Positions 9,688-18,387 of a stretch of DNA of 64,000 nt are shown here, one piece after another (the first letter of the stretch is position 1; each line of letters begins with the position of its first letter). A program made the translations under genes and the position numbers. The stretch comes from Flavobacteriales bacterium (lineage in GTDB: Bacteria > Bacteroidota > Bacteroidia > Flavobacteriales_D > Crocinitomicaceae), in contig CANFJL010000001.1 in NCBI GenBank assembly GCA_947447525.1, positions 186,001 to 250,000 of the forward strand, in the 5' to 3' direction. The notes below the pieces were generated by a model that saw only the letters and a list, made by a program, of their open reading frames with translations, searched no databases and had not been told where the DNA came from.

Positions 9688-9717
9688 CAAAGATAGGAAT
9701 TTTTTGCACAAATCAAA
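9688..9717 (-). promoter_or_regulatory. rpmH promoter (TTTG ... TATCTTTG)
   Basis: On the minus strand a TTTG (9714-9717) and TATCTTTG (9688-9695) are separated by 18 bases, the classic Bacteroidota sigma-A arrangement. The -7 box ends 36 bases before the rpmH ATG. Confidence 0.7.
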
Positions 9718-9766
9718 TTCTTTCTGTAAAAAAAAATAAAAAACTCAAATAAACCGATAGACAAGC

Positions 9767-9774
9767 TATTTTTG
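9767..9774 (+). promoter_or_regulatory. -7 box (TATTTTTG) for the ABC transporter/bshC run
   Basis: TATTTTTG fits TAnnTTTG and ends 15 bases before the ATG at 9790, implying a very short leader of about 12 nucleotides. No clear -33 TTTG was found. Confidence 0.45.
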
Positions 9775-9789
9775 TAACAAATATTTGAA

Positions 9790-11604
9790 ATGTTCGGATC
9801 GAAAAAAGAAAAAGAAAAGGCCCCAAAGATTAGTAAAAAAAGTATGGGTAGCGCCAAAGGTATTTTCAAATACCTCAAGCCTTATGGGATGATATATTTT
9901 ATTGGTTGGTTGTTTTTAGTATTGTCAACTACCGCTGGATTGATCTTTCCTTATTTGATGGGAAAACTCCTAGGTACTAGCGCTAATCCAACTGCGGTTA
10001 TGGATACCAAGAGCTTTTTATCGCTAAATAATGTTTCTGAGGTAGCATTTGCGCTCTTTATTCTCTTTGGTGTCCAAGCTTTATTTTCTTTTTTCAGAGT
10101 AGTTATCTTTAATAATGTAACGGAGAACTCTCTTAGAGATTTAAGAAATGATGCCTTCTCTAAATTGGTTTTTATGCCAATGGACTTCTTTAATCAACAT
10201 AAAGTTGGCGAGTTGACTAGTCGTGTATCCTCTGATATTACCCAAATTCAAGAAACACTGCGAACTACGATTACGGAGTTTTTTAGACAAGTTGTTATTA
10301 TTGTTGGTGGGATTGCATTCTTATTTTTTATTTCATGGAAATTAGCCTTAATCATGTTGGGTACTGTTCCTGTAATGGCTTTAATTGCTGTTTTCTTTGG
10401 GCGCTATATTCGTCGTCTAAGTAAAGAAGCTCAGAACTTTTCAGCAGATTCAAATGCGATTGTCGAAGAAGCCTTGACTGGTATTGCTAATGTAAAGGCC
10501 TTCACAAATGAACATTTTAATTTGAATCGCTTTCGCAAAAACACGCAAGAAATGCGCGATCTTAATGTGCGAAGTGGGGTGTGGCGCGGTTTGTTTGTTT
10601 CTTTTATTATCTTCTGTCTTTTCGGAGCTATAGTCTTTATTGTTTGGCAAGGGTTGTTGATGACCCAAGGTGCTCATCCAGAATTGAGCAAAGAAGGTTT
10701 CTATCAATTTGTGCTCTTTACAATTATGATGGGTGCGTCTGTTGGTTCTTTGCCGGATCTGTACGCTAGTATTCAAAAATCAATTGGAGCCACTGAAAAT
10801 TTAATGGAAATTATTCAAGGTAAAACAGAAGTGGAATTGCGTTCTGGGGTTTCGAAAACTCAAGTAAATGGTGAAATATCCTTTAAAAATGTTGAGTTCT
10901 CCTATCCACAACGAGCTGATTTAACCGTATTGAAATCAATAAATTTTAATGTTAAAAGAAATCAAACGCTTGCATTGGTTGGAGCTAGTGGTTCGGGAAA
11001 AACAACCATAACGAACCTTTTACTTGGTTTTTATCAAGTTGATAAAGGTGACATTGAAGTTGACGGAATAAATATTAACGATTATGATCTAAATTTCTTG
11101 AGAGAACAAATTGCGATTGTACCGCAAGAAGTATTATTGTTCTCTGGAACAATTCAAGAAAATATTCGCTTTGGAAAAATAAATGCAAGTGATGATGAGG
11201 TAGAAGCGGCCGCTAAAAAAGCGAATGCATGGGAATTTATCTCTACTTTTCCTGACACCATGCAAACTCAAGTAGGTGATCGTGGGATTCAATTGTCAGG
11301 TGGACAAAAACAACGCATCGCAATAGCTCGTGCTTTGTTAAAAAACCCTACGATTCTTATCCTTGATGAAGCAACATCTGCATTGGACTCTGAATCAGAA
11401 AAATTAGTGCAAGAGGCTCTGAGTACTTTAATGGAAGGAAGAACTTCTCTTGTAATTGCACATCGTCTTTCTACTATTCGTAAAGCGGATAAAATTTTAG
11501 TATTGCAACAAGGACAAATAGAAGAAGAAGGTACTCATCAAGTCTTGATGGATAAGAAAGGGGTATATGCTAATTTGGTTAGTTTGCAGTTATTGGATGT
11601 ATAA
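9790..11604 (+). CDS. ABC exporter, fused membrane and ATPase domains (MsbA-like)
   Basis: Half-transporter of 604 residues, expected to work as a homodimer in the inner membrane. After a lysine-rich start it has a six-helix type IV exporter domain (about residues 35-330) and an ATPase domain (about 355-600). The latter has Walker A GASGSGKTT (398-406), signature LSGGQKQR (502-509), Walker B ILILDEATSALD and the switch His in IAHRLS. The family includes lipid A flippase MsbA and many drug exporters, so the substrate is not settled. It lies 15 bases upstream of bshC and probably shares a transcript. Confidence 0.88.
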   Translation: MFGSKKEKEKAPKISKKSMGSAKGIFKYLKPYGMIYFIGWLFLVLSTTAGLIFPYLMGKLLGTSANPTAVMDTKSFLSLNNVSEVAFALFILFGVQALFSFFRVVIFNNVTENSLRDLRNDAFSKLVFMPMDFFNQHKVGELTSRVSSDITQIQETLRTTITEFFRQVVIIVGGIAFLFFISWKLALIMLGTVPVMALIAVFFGRYIRRLSKEAQNFSADSNAIVEEALTGIANVKAFTNEHFNLNRFRKNTQEMRDLNVRSGVWRGLFVSFIIFCLFGAIVFIVWQGLLMTQGAHPELSKEGFYQFVLFTIMMGASVGSLPDLYASIQKSIGATENLMEIIQGKTEVELRSGVSKTQVNGEISFKNVEFSYPQRADLTVLKSINFNVKRNQTLALVGASGSGKTTITNLLLGFYQVDKGDIEVDGININDYDLNFLREQIAIVPQEVLLFSGTIQENIRFGKINASDDEVEAAAKKANAWEFISTFPDTMQTQVGDRGIQLSGGQKQRIAIARALLKNPTILILDEATSALDSESEKLVQEALSTLMEGRTSLVIAHRLSTIRKADKILVLQQGQIEEEGTHQVLMDKKGVYANLVSLQLLDV

Positions 11605-11619
11605 AGTGTAAATTTGTAA

Positions 11620-13209
11620 ATGCAAATCGAAGAAATTTCTAGGACTGATTCTAATTGTTTTTCGGACATTGAAATTTCGTTGTCTGAGAATCAAAATAAA
11701 TTGGAGGGTTTTCTAAATAGAACATTTGATTTAGAAAATTTTGAAGCGCAAATTATTGAAAAATCGAACGCTTTCTCTCCTAAGCAAAGAAGCATTTTGT
11801 GCGATGGTTTGAAAATACAATATACCAACTGTTCATTAACTCCTTCGGTTCAAGATTCACTTAAAAAATTAGAATTACAGAATACCTTTACCGTTACTAC
11901 AGGACATCAATTAAGCTTGATGACAGGCCCCTTGTATTTCATTGTTAAAATATTGCATGTTATTAAACAAGCAGAAGCACTATCCATAAAATTTCCAGCG
12001 TATAATTTTGTCCCTGTCTATTGGATGGCCTCTGAAGATCATGATTTTGAGGAAATTCAATCGATTTCTTTGTTTAATCAATTGATTACTTGGGAGAGTG
12101 AAGCAAAAGGAGCAGTGGGTAGATTTCCACTTGGTGGTCTGTCAAAAGTGAAAGAACAAATTGCTTCTTTTTTCCAAAATCACCCCGATTCGGATGTTTT
12201 TAAAGCACTCGATTCATTGGATGCACCAACTTATGGAAAAGCTTTCTTTAATTTGATTCATTGGCTGTTTGGAGATAAAGGATTGGTAATTCTGGATGGA
12301 GATCAAAAGCTTTTTAAAGAATCTTTTAGACCTTTAATGCAACAGGAGATTGAAAGCTCTTTTTCTTTTCATGCTGTTCAAGAAATGACTCTAAAATTGG
12401 AAGAAATTGGGGTTAAACCTCAAGTATTTCCAAGAGAAATTAATTTATTTTATCTTCAGAATAATTCAAGAGAAAGAATTATCCCTGCACAAGATGGATT
12501 TAAATTGGGTAATAACTTGCTTTCAAAAGAGCAAATTTTGAAAATGTTGGAGGAAAATCCCGAATCTTTTTCTCCAAATGTAATTTTAAGACCATTATTT
12601 CAAGAGGTACTCCTTCCCAATCTTTGTTATGTTGGTGGGGTGGGTGAATTAAAATATTGGTTGCAACTTAAAAGAGTTTTCGAAGTGGAATCAATTCCTT
12701 TCCCAATGATTCAAACTCGATCTAGTGTTCTATTTATTGATGCGCCTAGCCATTCAAAAATGCAAAACTTAGGTCTAGAGAGCTCGGATTTTTTTAAGGA
12801 TAAAAAGAGCATTGTCGCTAAATACCTTCAAAAACATGAGACAGAATCGATTGATTATAGTGCTTTATATCTTGGTTTCGAGAATTTAAAAAATCAAATT
12901 ATTGAAAAGGCAATTGAGATAGATCCTCAACTTAAGTCTTCTTCTGCAGCAGAAATTGTTCGTATGGAGAAATCTTTTATTGCTGCTATTAACAATATGG
13001 ATCGTGCCGTTAAAACAAAGCATGATAAAGCACTGAAACAAATTGATCAGCTTAAAGAAAAACTATTTCCAAAAGGTAAATTACAAGAACGATCCTTAAA
13101 TTTGCTTCAAATATGTCCAGAAGGGGATCTTAAAAATAAGATTGGTATGATTTATCAAGCCATTAGTCCTTTTTCATCTACTATTAAAATAATAATTGAA
13201 ACCAAATGA
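11620..13209 (+). CDS. bshC: Bacillithiol biosynthesis cysteine-adding enzyme BshC
   Basis: Proposed last enzyme of bacillithiol synthesis, joining cysteine to glucosaminyl-malate. The 529 residues match the family length. Characteristic segments are TTGHQLSLMTGPLYF (about residues 91-105) and PVYWMASEDHDFEEI (about 131-145) in the Rossmann core, then a long coiled-coil region near residues 400-490 (ENLKNQI...KALKQIDQLKEKLFPKGKLQER). Its stop overlaps the aldolase start by four bases (ATGA). No bshA or bshB is in the window, as expected since they are usually unlinked. Confidence 0.94.
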   Translation: MQIEEISRTDSNCFSDIEISLSENQNKLEGFLNRTFDLENFEAQIIEKSNAFSPKQRSILCDGLKIQYTNCSLTPSVQDSLKKLELQNTFTVTTGHQLSLMTGPLYFIVKILHVIKQAEALSIKFPAYNFVPVYWMASEDHDFEEIQSISLFNQLITWESEAKGAVGRFPLGGLSKVKEQIASFFQNHPDSDVFKALDSLDAPTYGKAFFNLIHWLFGDKGLVILDGDQKLFKESFRPLMQQEIESSFSFHAVQEMTLKLEEIGVKPQVFPREINLFYLQNNSRERIIPAQDGFKLGNNLLSKEQILKMLEENPESFSPNVILRPLFQEVLLPNLCYVGGVGELKYWLQLKRVFEVESIPFPMIQTRSSVLFIDAPSHSKMQNLGLESSDFFKDKKSIVAKYLQKHETESIDYSALYLGFENLKNQIIEKAIEIDPQLKSSSAAEIVRMEKSFIAAINNMDRAVKTKHDKALKQIDQLKEKLFPKGKLQERSLNLLQICPEGDLKNKIGMIYQAISPFSSTIKIIIETK

Positions 13210-13769
13210 ATAAGCAAAACAACATCCGAGAAGTCCTATCAAATCATCAAGTGATTCCAGTAGTTACCTTTAATACTCTTGAGGAGGTTGGGCCAAAAAT
13301 TGAAATGCTGCTTTCAAGAAACGTTAATTGTATCGAAATTACACTTAGAACAGCGATTGCTTATGACGCTATTAAAAAAGTAATTGATTTATATGGTGAT
13401 CAAATGGATGTTGGAATGGGCACAGTTGTTTTAAAAGAACATATTGATGCTGCAGTTGATTTAGGGATTGATTTTATTGTTAGTCCTGGACTCAATATTG
13501 GCTTAGCAGATGATTTGGAAAAGAGTGGAATTGCTTTTATTCCTGGAGTTGCTACTCCTAGCGATATTATTTCTGGATTGCAGTTTGGATGGGATACTTT
13601 TAAATTTTTCCCAGCACATTTATTTGGAGGCGTGGAAGCTTTGAAAACTTATGGCCAGGTTTTTCCGAATCTAAAGTTTTGTCCGACAGGAGGAATTACT
13701 GAAGAAACACATAAAGATTATTTAGCATTAAATAATGTAATTTCTGTTGGAGGTTCTTGGATTAGATAA
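13206..13769 (+). CDS. eda: KDPG / 4-hydroxy-2-oxoglutarate aldolase, short C terminus
   Basis: Class I aldolase cleaving 2-keto-3-deoxy-6-phosphogluconate (Entner-Doudoroff) and/or 4-hydroxy-2-oxoglutarate. The Schiff-base Lys133 in FKFFPA and the proton-relay Glu44 in EITLRT align with Lys133 and Glu45 of the E. coli enzyme. The phosphate-binding CPTGGI and VGGSW are present. At 187 residues it stops right after GGSWIR, whereas family members usually run another 20-30 residues to a final helix. No remnant of that tail is readable before the convergent gene. No edd gene is nearby. Translation is probably coupled to bshC through the ATGA overlap. Confidence 0.9.
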   Translation: MNKQNNIREVLSNHQVIPVVTFNTLEEVGPKIEMLLSRNVNCIEITLRTAIAYDAIKKVIDLYGDQMDVGMGTVVLKEHIDAAVDLGIDFIVSPGLNIGLADDLEKSGIAFIPGVATPSDIISGLQFGWDTFKFFPAHLFGGVEALKTYGQVFPNLKFCPTGGITEETHKDYLALNNVISVGGSWIR

Positions 13770-13786
13770 TTTCTAAAAGCCAAAGA

Positions 13787-14629
13787 TTACTTTTTTCCTT
13801 GACCAATAGGAAATTGTCCACCGAATACTACATTATATTGTCCCCAGAAGAAATGTTGTGACGCCTTGTCCTCAATATGCATAGTCGTTCTTATGTCTGG
13901 CATATGAATAAATCCTCCTTTCAATTCACCTTGAATGAAAAAATATTTAAAAAAGCTCAAGTGTAAGGCACCTACAATTCCAAGGCCGTATCCTGCAAAA
14001 TGAAATTGATCGTAACGTGGATTGTTTAGTAATGTAGTATTCGTTCTAGGCAATAGGCCACCAATTCCAAATCCTTCGTTAACACTAACCTCAAAAAATT
14101 TCCTATGAAATAAAATATCTGAACGACGCAATTCTGTATTAATATAGTTGAGTCCATCTGTGTGCTCAAATAATAAAAAGTTGGGAGCTATAGTAAATGC
14201 TTGATTGGAGTAGATTCCATCATAGCTGGTTCCGCTGTTATTTATGTAACCATCAATATGAGAGGGTTGATTGACCACCATCACATATTTCATATGATCA
14301 ACACCAAGAGAAATTTGATAGTGCTCCTTGAAATAATATCCTAAACGAAAATTGTATTGCGGTATGGTTAATTTCACTGGACTAAAATAAATTTTAGGAT
14401 CAAAGGCCGATTGTCTATCAGTGGCTACTACTTTTGATAAAGTGAAATCATAATCAGTTCCTTGAAATCGAATATTTGACTTGGTATAGGCATCTCTGTT
14501 CCATCCCCAATAGAAATAAAACCCTCCCTTTTGATTGGGTGCTAAAAATTGGTTTGAATTTTGAGAGGTAACTTGACCAACCGCTGATAGGTAAGTAAGT
14601 GCTAGTAATGAAAAAAGAAATGCTTTCAT
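13787..14629 (-). CDS. Putative outer-membrane beta-barrel protein
   Basis: From the ATG at 14629 the 280-residue product starts with a clean signal peptide (MKAFLFSLLALTYLSAVGQ). The rest is rich in aromatic, alternating strands such as FYFYWGWNRDAYTKS and YYFKEHYQISLGVDHMKYV. I recall it only as a conserved Bacteroidota protein of unknown function with the WGWNR...YDFTL pattern. The 14698 start would put 23 polar residues before the signal peptide and is unlikely. It converges on eda and diverges from the CAP gene. Confidence 0.65.
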   Translation of the reverse strand: MKAFLFSLLALTYLSAVGQVTSQNSNQFLAPNQKGGFYFYWGWNRDAYTKSNIRFQGTDYDFTLSKVVATDRQSAFDPKIYFSPVKLTIPQYNFRLGYYFKEHYQISLGVDHMKYVMVVNQPSHIDGYINNSGTSYDGIYSNQAFTIAPNFLLFEHTDGLNYINTELRRSDILFHRKFFEVSVNEGFGIGGLLPRTNTTLLNNPRYDQFHFAGYGLGIVGALHLSFFKYFFIQGELKGGFIHMPDIRTTMHIEDKASQHFFWGQYNVVFGGQFPIGQGKK

Positions 14630-14745
14630 ATGCTGATTTGCAGGTTGACGCGAAATTAGTGATTTATGTTGAATAGTATTGTTAGGTAGATGTCTCAATT
14701 TCTTAAAAAATATCTTTATATTTAATGAAATTTAAATGAGTAGTT

Positions 14746-15255
14746 ATGTATGGTAAATTTATTTTTCTTGGCTGTTTCTTTATATCTTGGAGTATGTCGG
14801 CTCAATCAGTTGTTAATCTTGGTTCAACAGAGATAAAATCAATTCTTTCAGCACATAATAAAGAGCGCTCTCTTGTAGGGTCACCAAATTTAATTTGGAA
14901 TTCAGTATTAGCAGATCATGCTCAAGAATGGGCAGTTAAATTAGCAGAGGATGACAACGGATTAGTGCACCGCCCAAGTGGTGATGATTCCTATGGAGAG
15001 AATATCGCTTTTTTTTCCGGGCATACATTTGATGCAGCTTATCCAGTTGAACTTTGGAATGAAGAGAAATCTGATTATCGTTATTCACCAATTTCATATT
15101 CTAATTTTAGTTCCATTGGTCATTACACGCAAGTAATTTGGAAAAATACTACTCAAGTAGGTTGCGGTTGTGCGAAAAGTGAAAGAGGTGCTTATTTTTT
15201 TGTCTGTAATTATGATCCTGCAGGTAATTTTATCGGTCAATATCCATACAAATGA
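14746..15255 (+). CDS. Secreted CAP-domain (SCP/PR-1-like) protein
   Basis: The 169 residues comprise a signal peptide (cleavage near residue 19, SAQS) and a single CAP domain. Family marks are HNKERSLVGSPNLIWN with the first conserved His, GENIAF, ELWNEE, GHYTQVIWKNTTQVGCGCA with the second His, and the terminal FVCNYDPAGNFIGQYPY. CAP proteins are extracytoplasmic; bacterial members have no single agreed activity. Its stop overlaps the start of a 38-residue lipoprotein (ATGA), followed four bases later by an SPFH gene, so these three are probably one operon. Confidence 0.9.
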   Translation: MYGKFIFLGCFFISWSMSAQSVVNLGSTEIKSILSAHNKERSLVGSPNLIWNSVLADHAQEWAVKLAEDDNGLVHRPSGDDSYGENIAFFSGHTFDAAYPVELWNEEKSDYRYSPISYSNFSSIGHYTQVIWKNTTQVGCGCAKSERGAYFFVCNYDPAGNFIGQYPYK

Positions 15256-15368
15256 AAGCAAATTTAATTTTCCTAATATTAATCCTGATTTTATCTGCTT
15301 GTGGAAGTAGTAAAGGATGTGAATGTGCCCATAATAAGGTGAATCAAAATAGTAATTTAACAAAATAA
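15252..15368 (+). CDS. 38-residue cysteine-containing lipoprotein
   Basis: Short ORF starting in the ATGA overlap with the CAP gene. It has a lysine at residue 3, a run of Leu/Ile, and a textbook lipobox LSAC with the acylated cysteine at residue 17. The mature part is only 22 residues (CGSSKGCECAHNKVNQNSNL, then TK), with a Cys-x-Cys pair. The overlap, lipobox and position between two genes of a run make it a likely real gene. I recognise no family; a lipoprotein anchor or a partner of the CAP protein is only a guess. Confidence 0.7.
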   Translation: MKANLIFLILILILSACGSSKGCECAHNKVNQNSNLTK

Positions 15369-15372
15369 TGTT

Positions 15373-16293
15373 ATGAATAATATAATAATTTATCTTCCTT
15401 TTGTGCTCATCGCAATTGTAGTTTTTAGTTCTTTTCTTTCCGTTACACAAGGAAGTATCGCTGTGATTACTCTTTTTGGAAAGTATAGAAGGGTGTTGCA
15501 TCCAGGTCTCCGCATGAAGATTCCAATCTTTGAAAAAGTTTACAAGCATATTTCAGTTCAAAATCAAAGTATAGAAATGGAATTTCAAGCTGTGACTATT
15601 GACCAAGCTAATGTATATTTCAAAAGTATGTTGCTCTATAGTGTGATGGATGAGCAAGAAGAAACGATTAAAAAAGTGGCTTTTAAATTTATCAGTCAAA
15701 AGGATTTGATGCAAGCACTTATCAGAACTATTGAAGGATCGATCCGTGCTTATGTTGCAAGTCAAAAACAATCAGAAATTTTAGGATTGAGAAATGAGTT
15801 GGTGGATAGCGTAAAGAATCAAATTGACCATACGCTGGAAACATGGGGTTATCATCTTCTTGATTTGCAAATTAATGATATAACATTTGATCAAGCAATA
15901 ATAGAAAGTATGAGTAAGGTAGTTGCTTCTAACAATCTGAAGGCTGCTGCCGAGAATGAGGGACAAGCACTGTTGATTACCAAAACAAAAGCAGCAGAAG
16001 CAGATGGAAATGCAATTAAAATCGCTGCACTCGCTGAGAAGGAAGCTGCAATGCTTCGTGGACAAGGAGTTGCCTTGTTTAGACAAGAAGTTGCAAAAGG
16101 TATGTCTGAAGCTGCTGAACAAATGCAGCAAGCTAATCTAGATACCAATGTGATTCTTTTTTCTATGTGGACAGAAGCAATCAAAAACTTTGCAGAATAC
16201 GGTAAAGGAAATACGATTTTTCTCGATGGAAGTGCTGAAGGTATGCAAAGAACTATGAAGCAAATTCAATCTATGCTGACTAAAGAAAAGTAA
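15373..16293 (+). CDS. SPFH/band 7 (stomatin-prohibitin) membrane protein
   Basis: The 306-residue protein has an N-terminal transmembrane helix (about residues 3-24), a band 7 domain (LFGKYRRVLHPGLRMKIPI, QAVTIDQANVYFKSMLLYSV) and a long alanine/glutamate-rich helix (about 190-260) typical of oligomer-forming SPFH proteins. Homologues organise membrane microdomains and scaffold proteases or channels. The ATG at 15373 lies four bases after the lipoprotein stop. It is followed by a terminator. Confidence 0.88.
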   Translation: MNNIIIYLPFVLIAIVVFSSFLSVTQGSIAVITLFGKYRRVLHPGLRMKIPIFEKVYKHISVQNQSIEMEFQAVTIDQANVYFKSMLLYSVMDEQEETIKKVAFKFISQKDLMQALIRTIEGSIRAYVASQKQSEILGLRNELVDSVKNQIDHTLETWGYHLLDLQINDITFDQAIIESMSKVVASNNLKAAAENEGQALLITKTKAAEADGNAIKIAALAEKEAAMLRGQGVALFRQEVAKGMSEAAEQMQQANLDTNVILFSMWTEAIKNFAEYGKGNTIFLDGSAEGMQRTMKQIQSMLTKEK

Positions 16294-16324
16294 AATTGAT
16301 AACTGCTTAAGTAGTTTATCAAAG

Positions 16325-16355
16325 TTCCTATTCATTTTGGATAGGAATTTTTTTT
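16325..16355 (+). terminator. Terminator after the CAP-lipoprotein-SPFH run
   Basis: Nine-base stem TTCCTATTC/GGATAGGAA (one G-T pair) with a five-base loop, followed by eight T. Confidence 0.85.
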
Positions 16356-16393
16356 GACTTTTATTTTAAATAAATTAACTTTTATTTGCATGT

Positions 16394-16411
16394 TTTAAAC
16401 AAGTGTTTAAA
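16394..16411 (+). promoter_or_regulatory. Palindromic operator candidate for the TetR regulator
   Basis: TTTAAACA-AG-TGTTTAAA is a perfect 8-bp inverted repeat with a 2-bp centre. It ends 9 bases before the -7 box and about 35 bases before the tetR ATG. Size, symmetry and position over the -35 region suit a TetR dimer that represses its own efflux operon; binding is inferred. Confidence 0.65.
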
Positions 16412-16420
16412 TAAAGTAGC

Positions 16421-16428
16421 TATCTTTG
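16421..16428 (+). promoter_or_regulatory. -7 box (TATCTTTG) of the efflux operon
   Basis: Exact TAnnTTTG match 17 bases before the tetR ATG at 16446. The operator palindrome occupies the place of the -33 element. Confidence 0.6.
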
Positions 16429-16445
16429 CATTCGATTTCGAAAAA

Positions 16446-17066
16446 ATGATAAATTGTTCCTCTTCCGAAGATAAAATTAAAGATGCTGCCAAGCGGGTCT
16501 TTATCTTAAAAGGTTTCTCCGGTTGCACTTCTCGTGAAATTGCGCGTGAGTCCGGCATGAATGTAGCATTGGTGAATTATTATTTTCGTTCCAAAGACAA
16601 ATTATTTCAAATTATTTTCCAAGCAGTTCTAGAAGAATTTATGCTTTCAATGTTTTCTGTTTTTTCCTCAGAAGCTTCATTGAAGGACAAAATCAGGATC
16701 TTGATTGAAAGAGAATATGATTTCATTTCAAAAAATCCTGAAATTCCAGGCTTTATTATCAATGAATTGTCGAGAGAAAATAAGGAGTCTTCTGAAGTGG
16801 TAGAAATGCTGAACAAAATTTCAGCTTCTGGTGTTATGAAGCAAGCAGAAGAAGCTCAAATAAAAGGTGAAATGAGAAAAATTGATATTATAGGAATTTC
16901 ATTATTGGTTACTTCCAACTGTCAGTATCCTTTTATGGCGAAGTCGCTGCTTCAAAAAATGCATGGTTTATCAGATAAAGATTATTTCGATTATCTGGAA
17001 ACACACAAAAAAAATGTCACTGAAATGATTTTAACTTTTTTATTTCCACATCCAACTAAAAATTAA
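16446..17066 (+). CDS. TetR/AcrR family transcriptional regulator
   Basis: A 206-residue regulator with an N-terminal helix-turn-helix (AAKRVFILKGFSGCTSREIARESGMNVALVNYYFRSKDKLF, about residues 13-51, split in the TetR manner) and a helical ligand and dimer domain. The ATG at 16446 is chosen because the HTH then starts near residue 10 and because the -7 box at 16421-16428 lies downstream of the alternative TTG at 16386. It is the first gene of an operon with TolC, adaptor and RND pump, so it most likely represses that pump through the palindrome at 16394-16411. Confidence 0.92.
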   Translation: MINCSSSEDKIKDAAKRVFILKGFSGCTSREIARESGMNVALVNYYFRSKDKLFQIIFQAVLEEFMLSMFSVFSSEASLKDKIRILIEREYDFISKNPEIPGFIINELSRENKESSEVVEMLNKISASGVMKQAEEAQIKGEMRKIDIIGISLLVTSNCQYPFMAKSLLQKMHGLSDKDYFDYLETHKKNVTEMILTFLFPHPTKN

Positions 17067-17071
17067 TTACC

Positions 17072-18370
17072 ATGAAAATATATTTATTTTTTATTTCCTC
17101 AATTCTTAGTATTACAGCTATTCAAGCGCAAACTTTGGATTTAGAGACCTGTTTTAAAATGGCAGATTCTGCCAATATCACGCTTAGGAATTCACGCCTA
17201 GATATTCAAATCAATCAAAAACAGAAAAATGCTTATTTAGCATCTCGTTATCCTAAAATTACCGCAACTGGTGATTATAAGTATAATGCAATTATTCCAG
17301 GGCAAGTAGTTCCAGGAGCTTTTTTTGGTGGTGCTCCGGGTACTTATACCACAGTTCAATTTGGTGTTCCTTACAATTTAAGCAATACGGTTCAATTGAC
17401 CCAAATTCTATACAATCCACTGGTTAATTATGGCTTATCAGCTTTAGATATTAATCAAAAAATCGTTGAAATTCAAAATCAATTAACTACTCAAGAAGTA
17501 CGTCAACAGGTTGCTAGCACCTTCTTTAATTTGCAAGCAGTTGGTCGACAAATTTTATTTGTTGAAGGAAATATTAAGAATATGGATAAATTAATTGCTA
17601 ATCTAGAAAAGACGTATGAGCAAGGTTTGGTAATTGGAACAGATGTAGATAAATTAAAAATAAGTCGTTTAAGTCTATTGAACAATCAGCAATCCTTAAA
17701 CGCTACAAAATTTCAATTGGAAAGTCTTTTGCGCATTTTAATTGGTTTGAAAAATGATGCTCCTATTTCTTTGCTTTCTGATGAAATGATTGAAAAATCT
17801 ATTTTGATAGATAAAGCAACCATTTCTAGACCCGAATTATTATTAATTCAATCTCAACAAGAAATGAATATAGAGGAGAGAAAAGGTACCAGCATGTCTT
17901 ATCTTCCAAATTTGTCTTTTTATGGATCTTATAATTATACCTATAATATGAAGCCAGCTGATGATTTTCGAAAGGGAATTAATTCAGCATTTATTGGTTT
18001 GCGATTAGATTGGACTTTGTTTGATGGTTTTGAGAAATATAACAAACAAAAAATGAATTTAATGAATAAGGACAAGTTGAACAATCAACTTGATTTAACT
18101 ACACAACAGTTAAATCTTCAAACTGAAAATGCTAAAAATCAAATCGAAATTCAAACCAGTTCATTGAATATAGCTAAGGAACAATTAGTTCTAGCAACTC
18201 GGGTATACGATCAATCTACAGCGCAATATAACCTGGGAACTATTAGTACCAATGAGTTAATTCAAGCAGATAATGGTCTACAACAAGCACAAACAAATGT
18301 TGTTGCTGCCTATATACAATTGCGTCAAGCAGAATTGACATTTTTGAGATCAATTGGAAACATTAAATAA
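17072..18370 (+). CDS. TolC family outer-membrane efflux protein
   Basis: The 432 residues start with a signal peptide (cleavage about residue 19, IQA-QTL). Two repeats of strand/coiled-coil segments follow, with LDLETCFKMADSANITLRNSR at the front and YNLGTISTNELIQADNGLQQAQ near the end, both typical of TolC channels. It forms the outer-membrane duct for the adaptor and pump encoded next. Six bases separate it from tetR. Confidence 0.93.
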   Translation: MKIYLFFISSILSITAIQAQTLDLETCFKMADSANITLRNSRLDIQINQKQKNAYLASRYPKITATGDYKYNAIIPGQVVPGAFFGGAPGTYTTVQFGVPYNLSNTVQLTQILYNPLVNYGLSALDINQKIVEIQNQLTTQEVRQQVASTFFNLQAVGRQILFVEGNIKNMDKLIANLEKTYEQGLVIGTDVDKLKISRLSLLNNQQSLNATKFQLESLLRILIGLKNDAPISLLSDEMIEKSILIDKATISRPELLLIQSQQEMNIEERKGTSMSYLPNLSFYGSYNYTYNMKPADDFRKGINSAFIGLRLDWTLFDGFEKYNKQKMNLMNKDKLNNQLDLTTQQLNLQTENAKNQIEIQTSSLNIAKEQLVLATRVYDQSTAQYNLGTISTNELIQADNGLQQAQTNVVAAYIQLRQAELTFLRSIGNIK

Positions 18371-18387
18371 CAGTATAAAATAAAGTA

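Noticed and set aside
9663-9878. 71-codon hydrophobic minus-strand frame upstream of rpmH
   Set aside because: It overlaps the rpmH promoter and the start of the ABC transporter; hydrophobicity comes from the antisense of AT/Lys-rich sequence.
15094-15549. 151-codon minus-strand frame across the CAP, lipoprotein and SPFH starts
   Set aside because: It conflicts with three plus-strand genes with clear motifs; no recognisable product.
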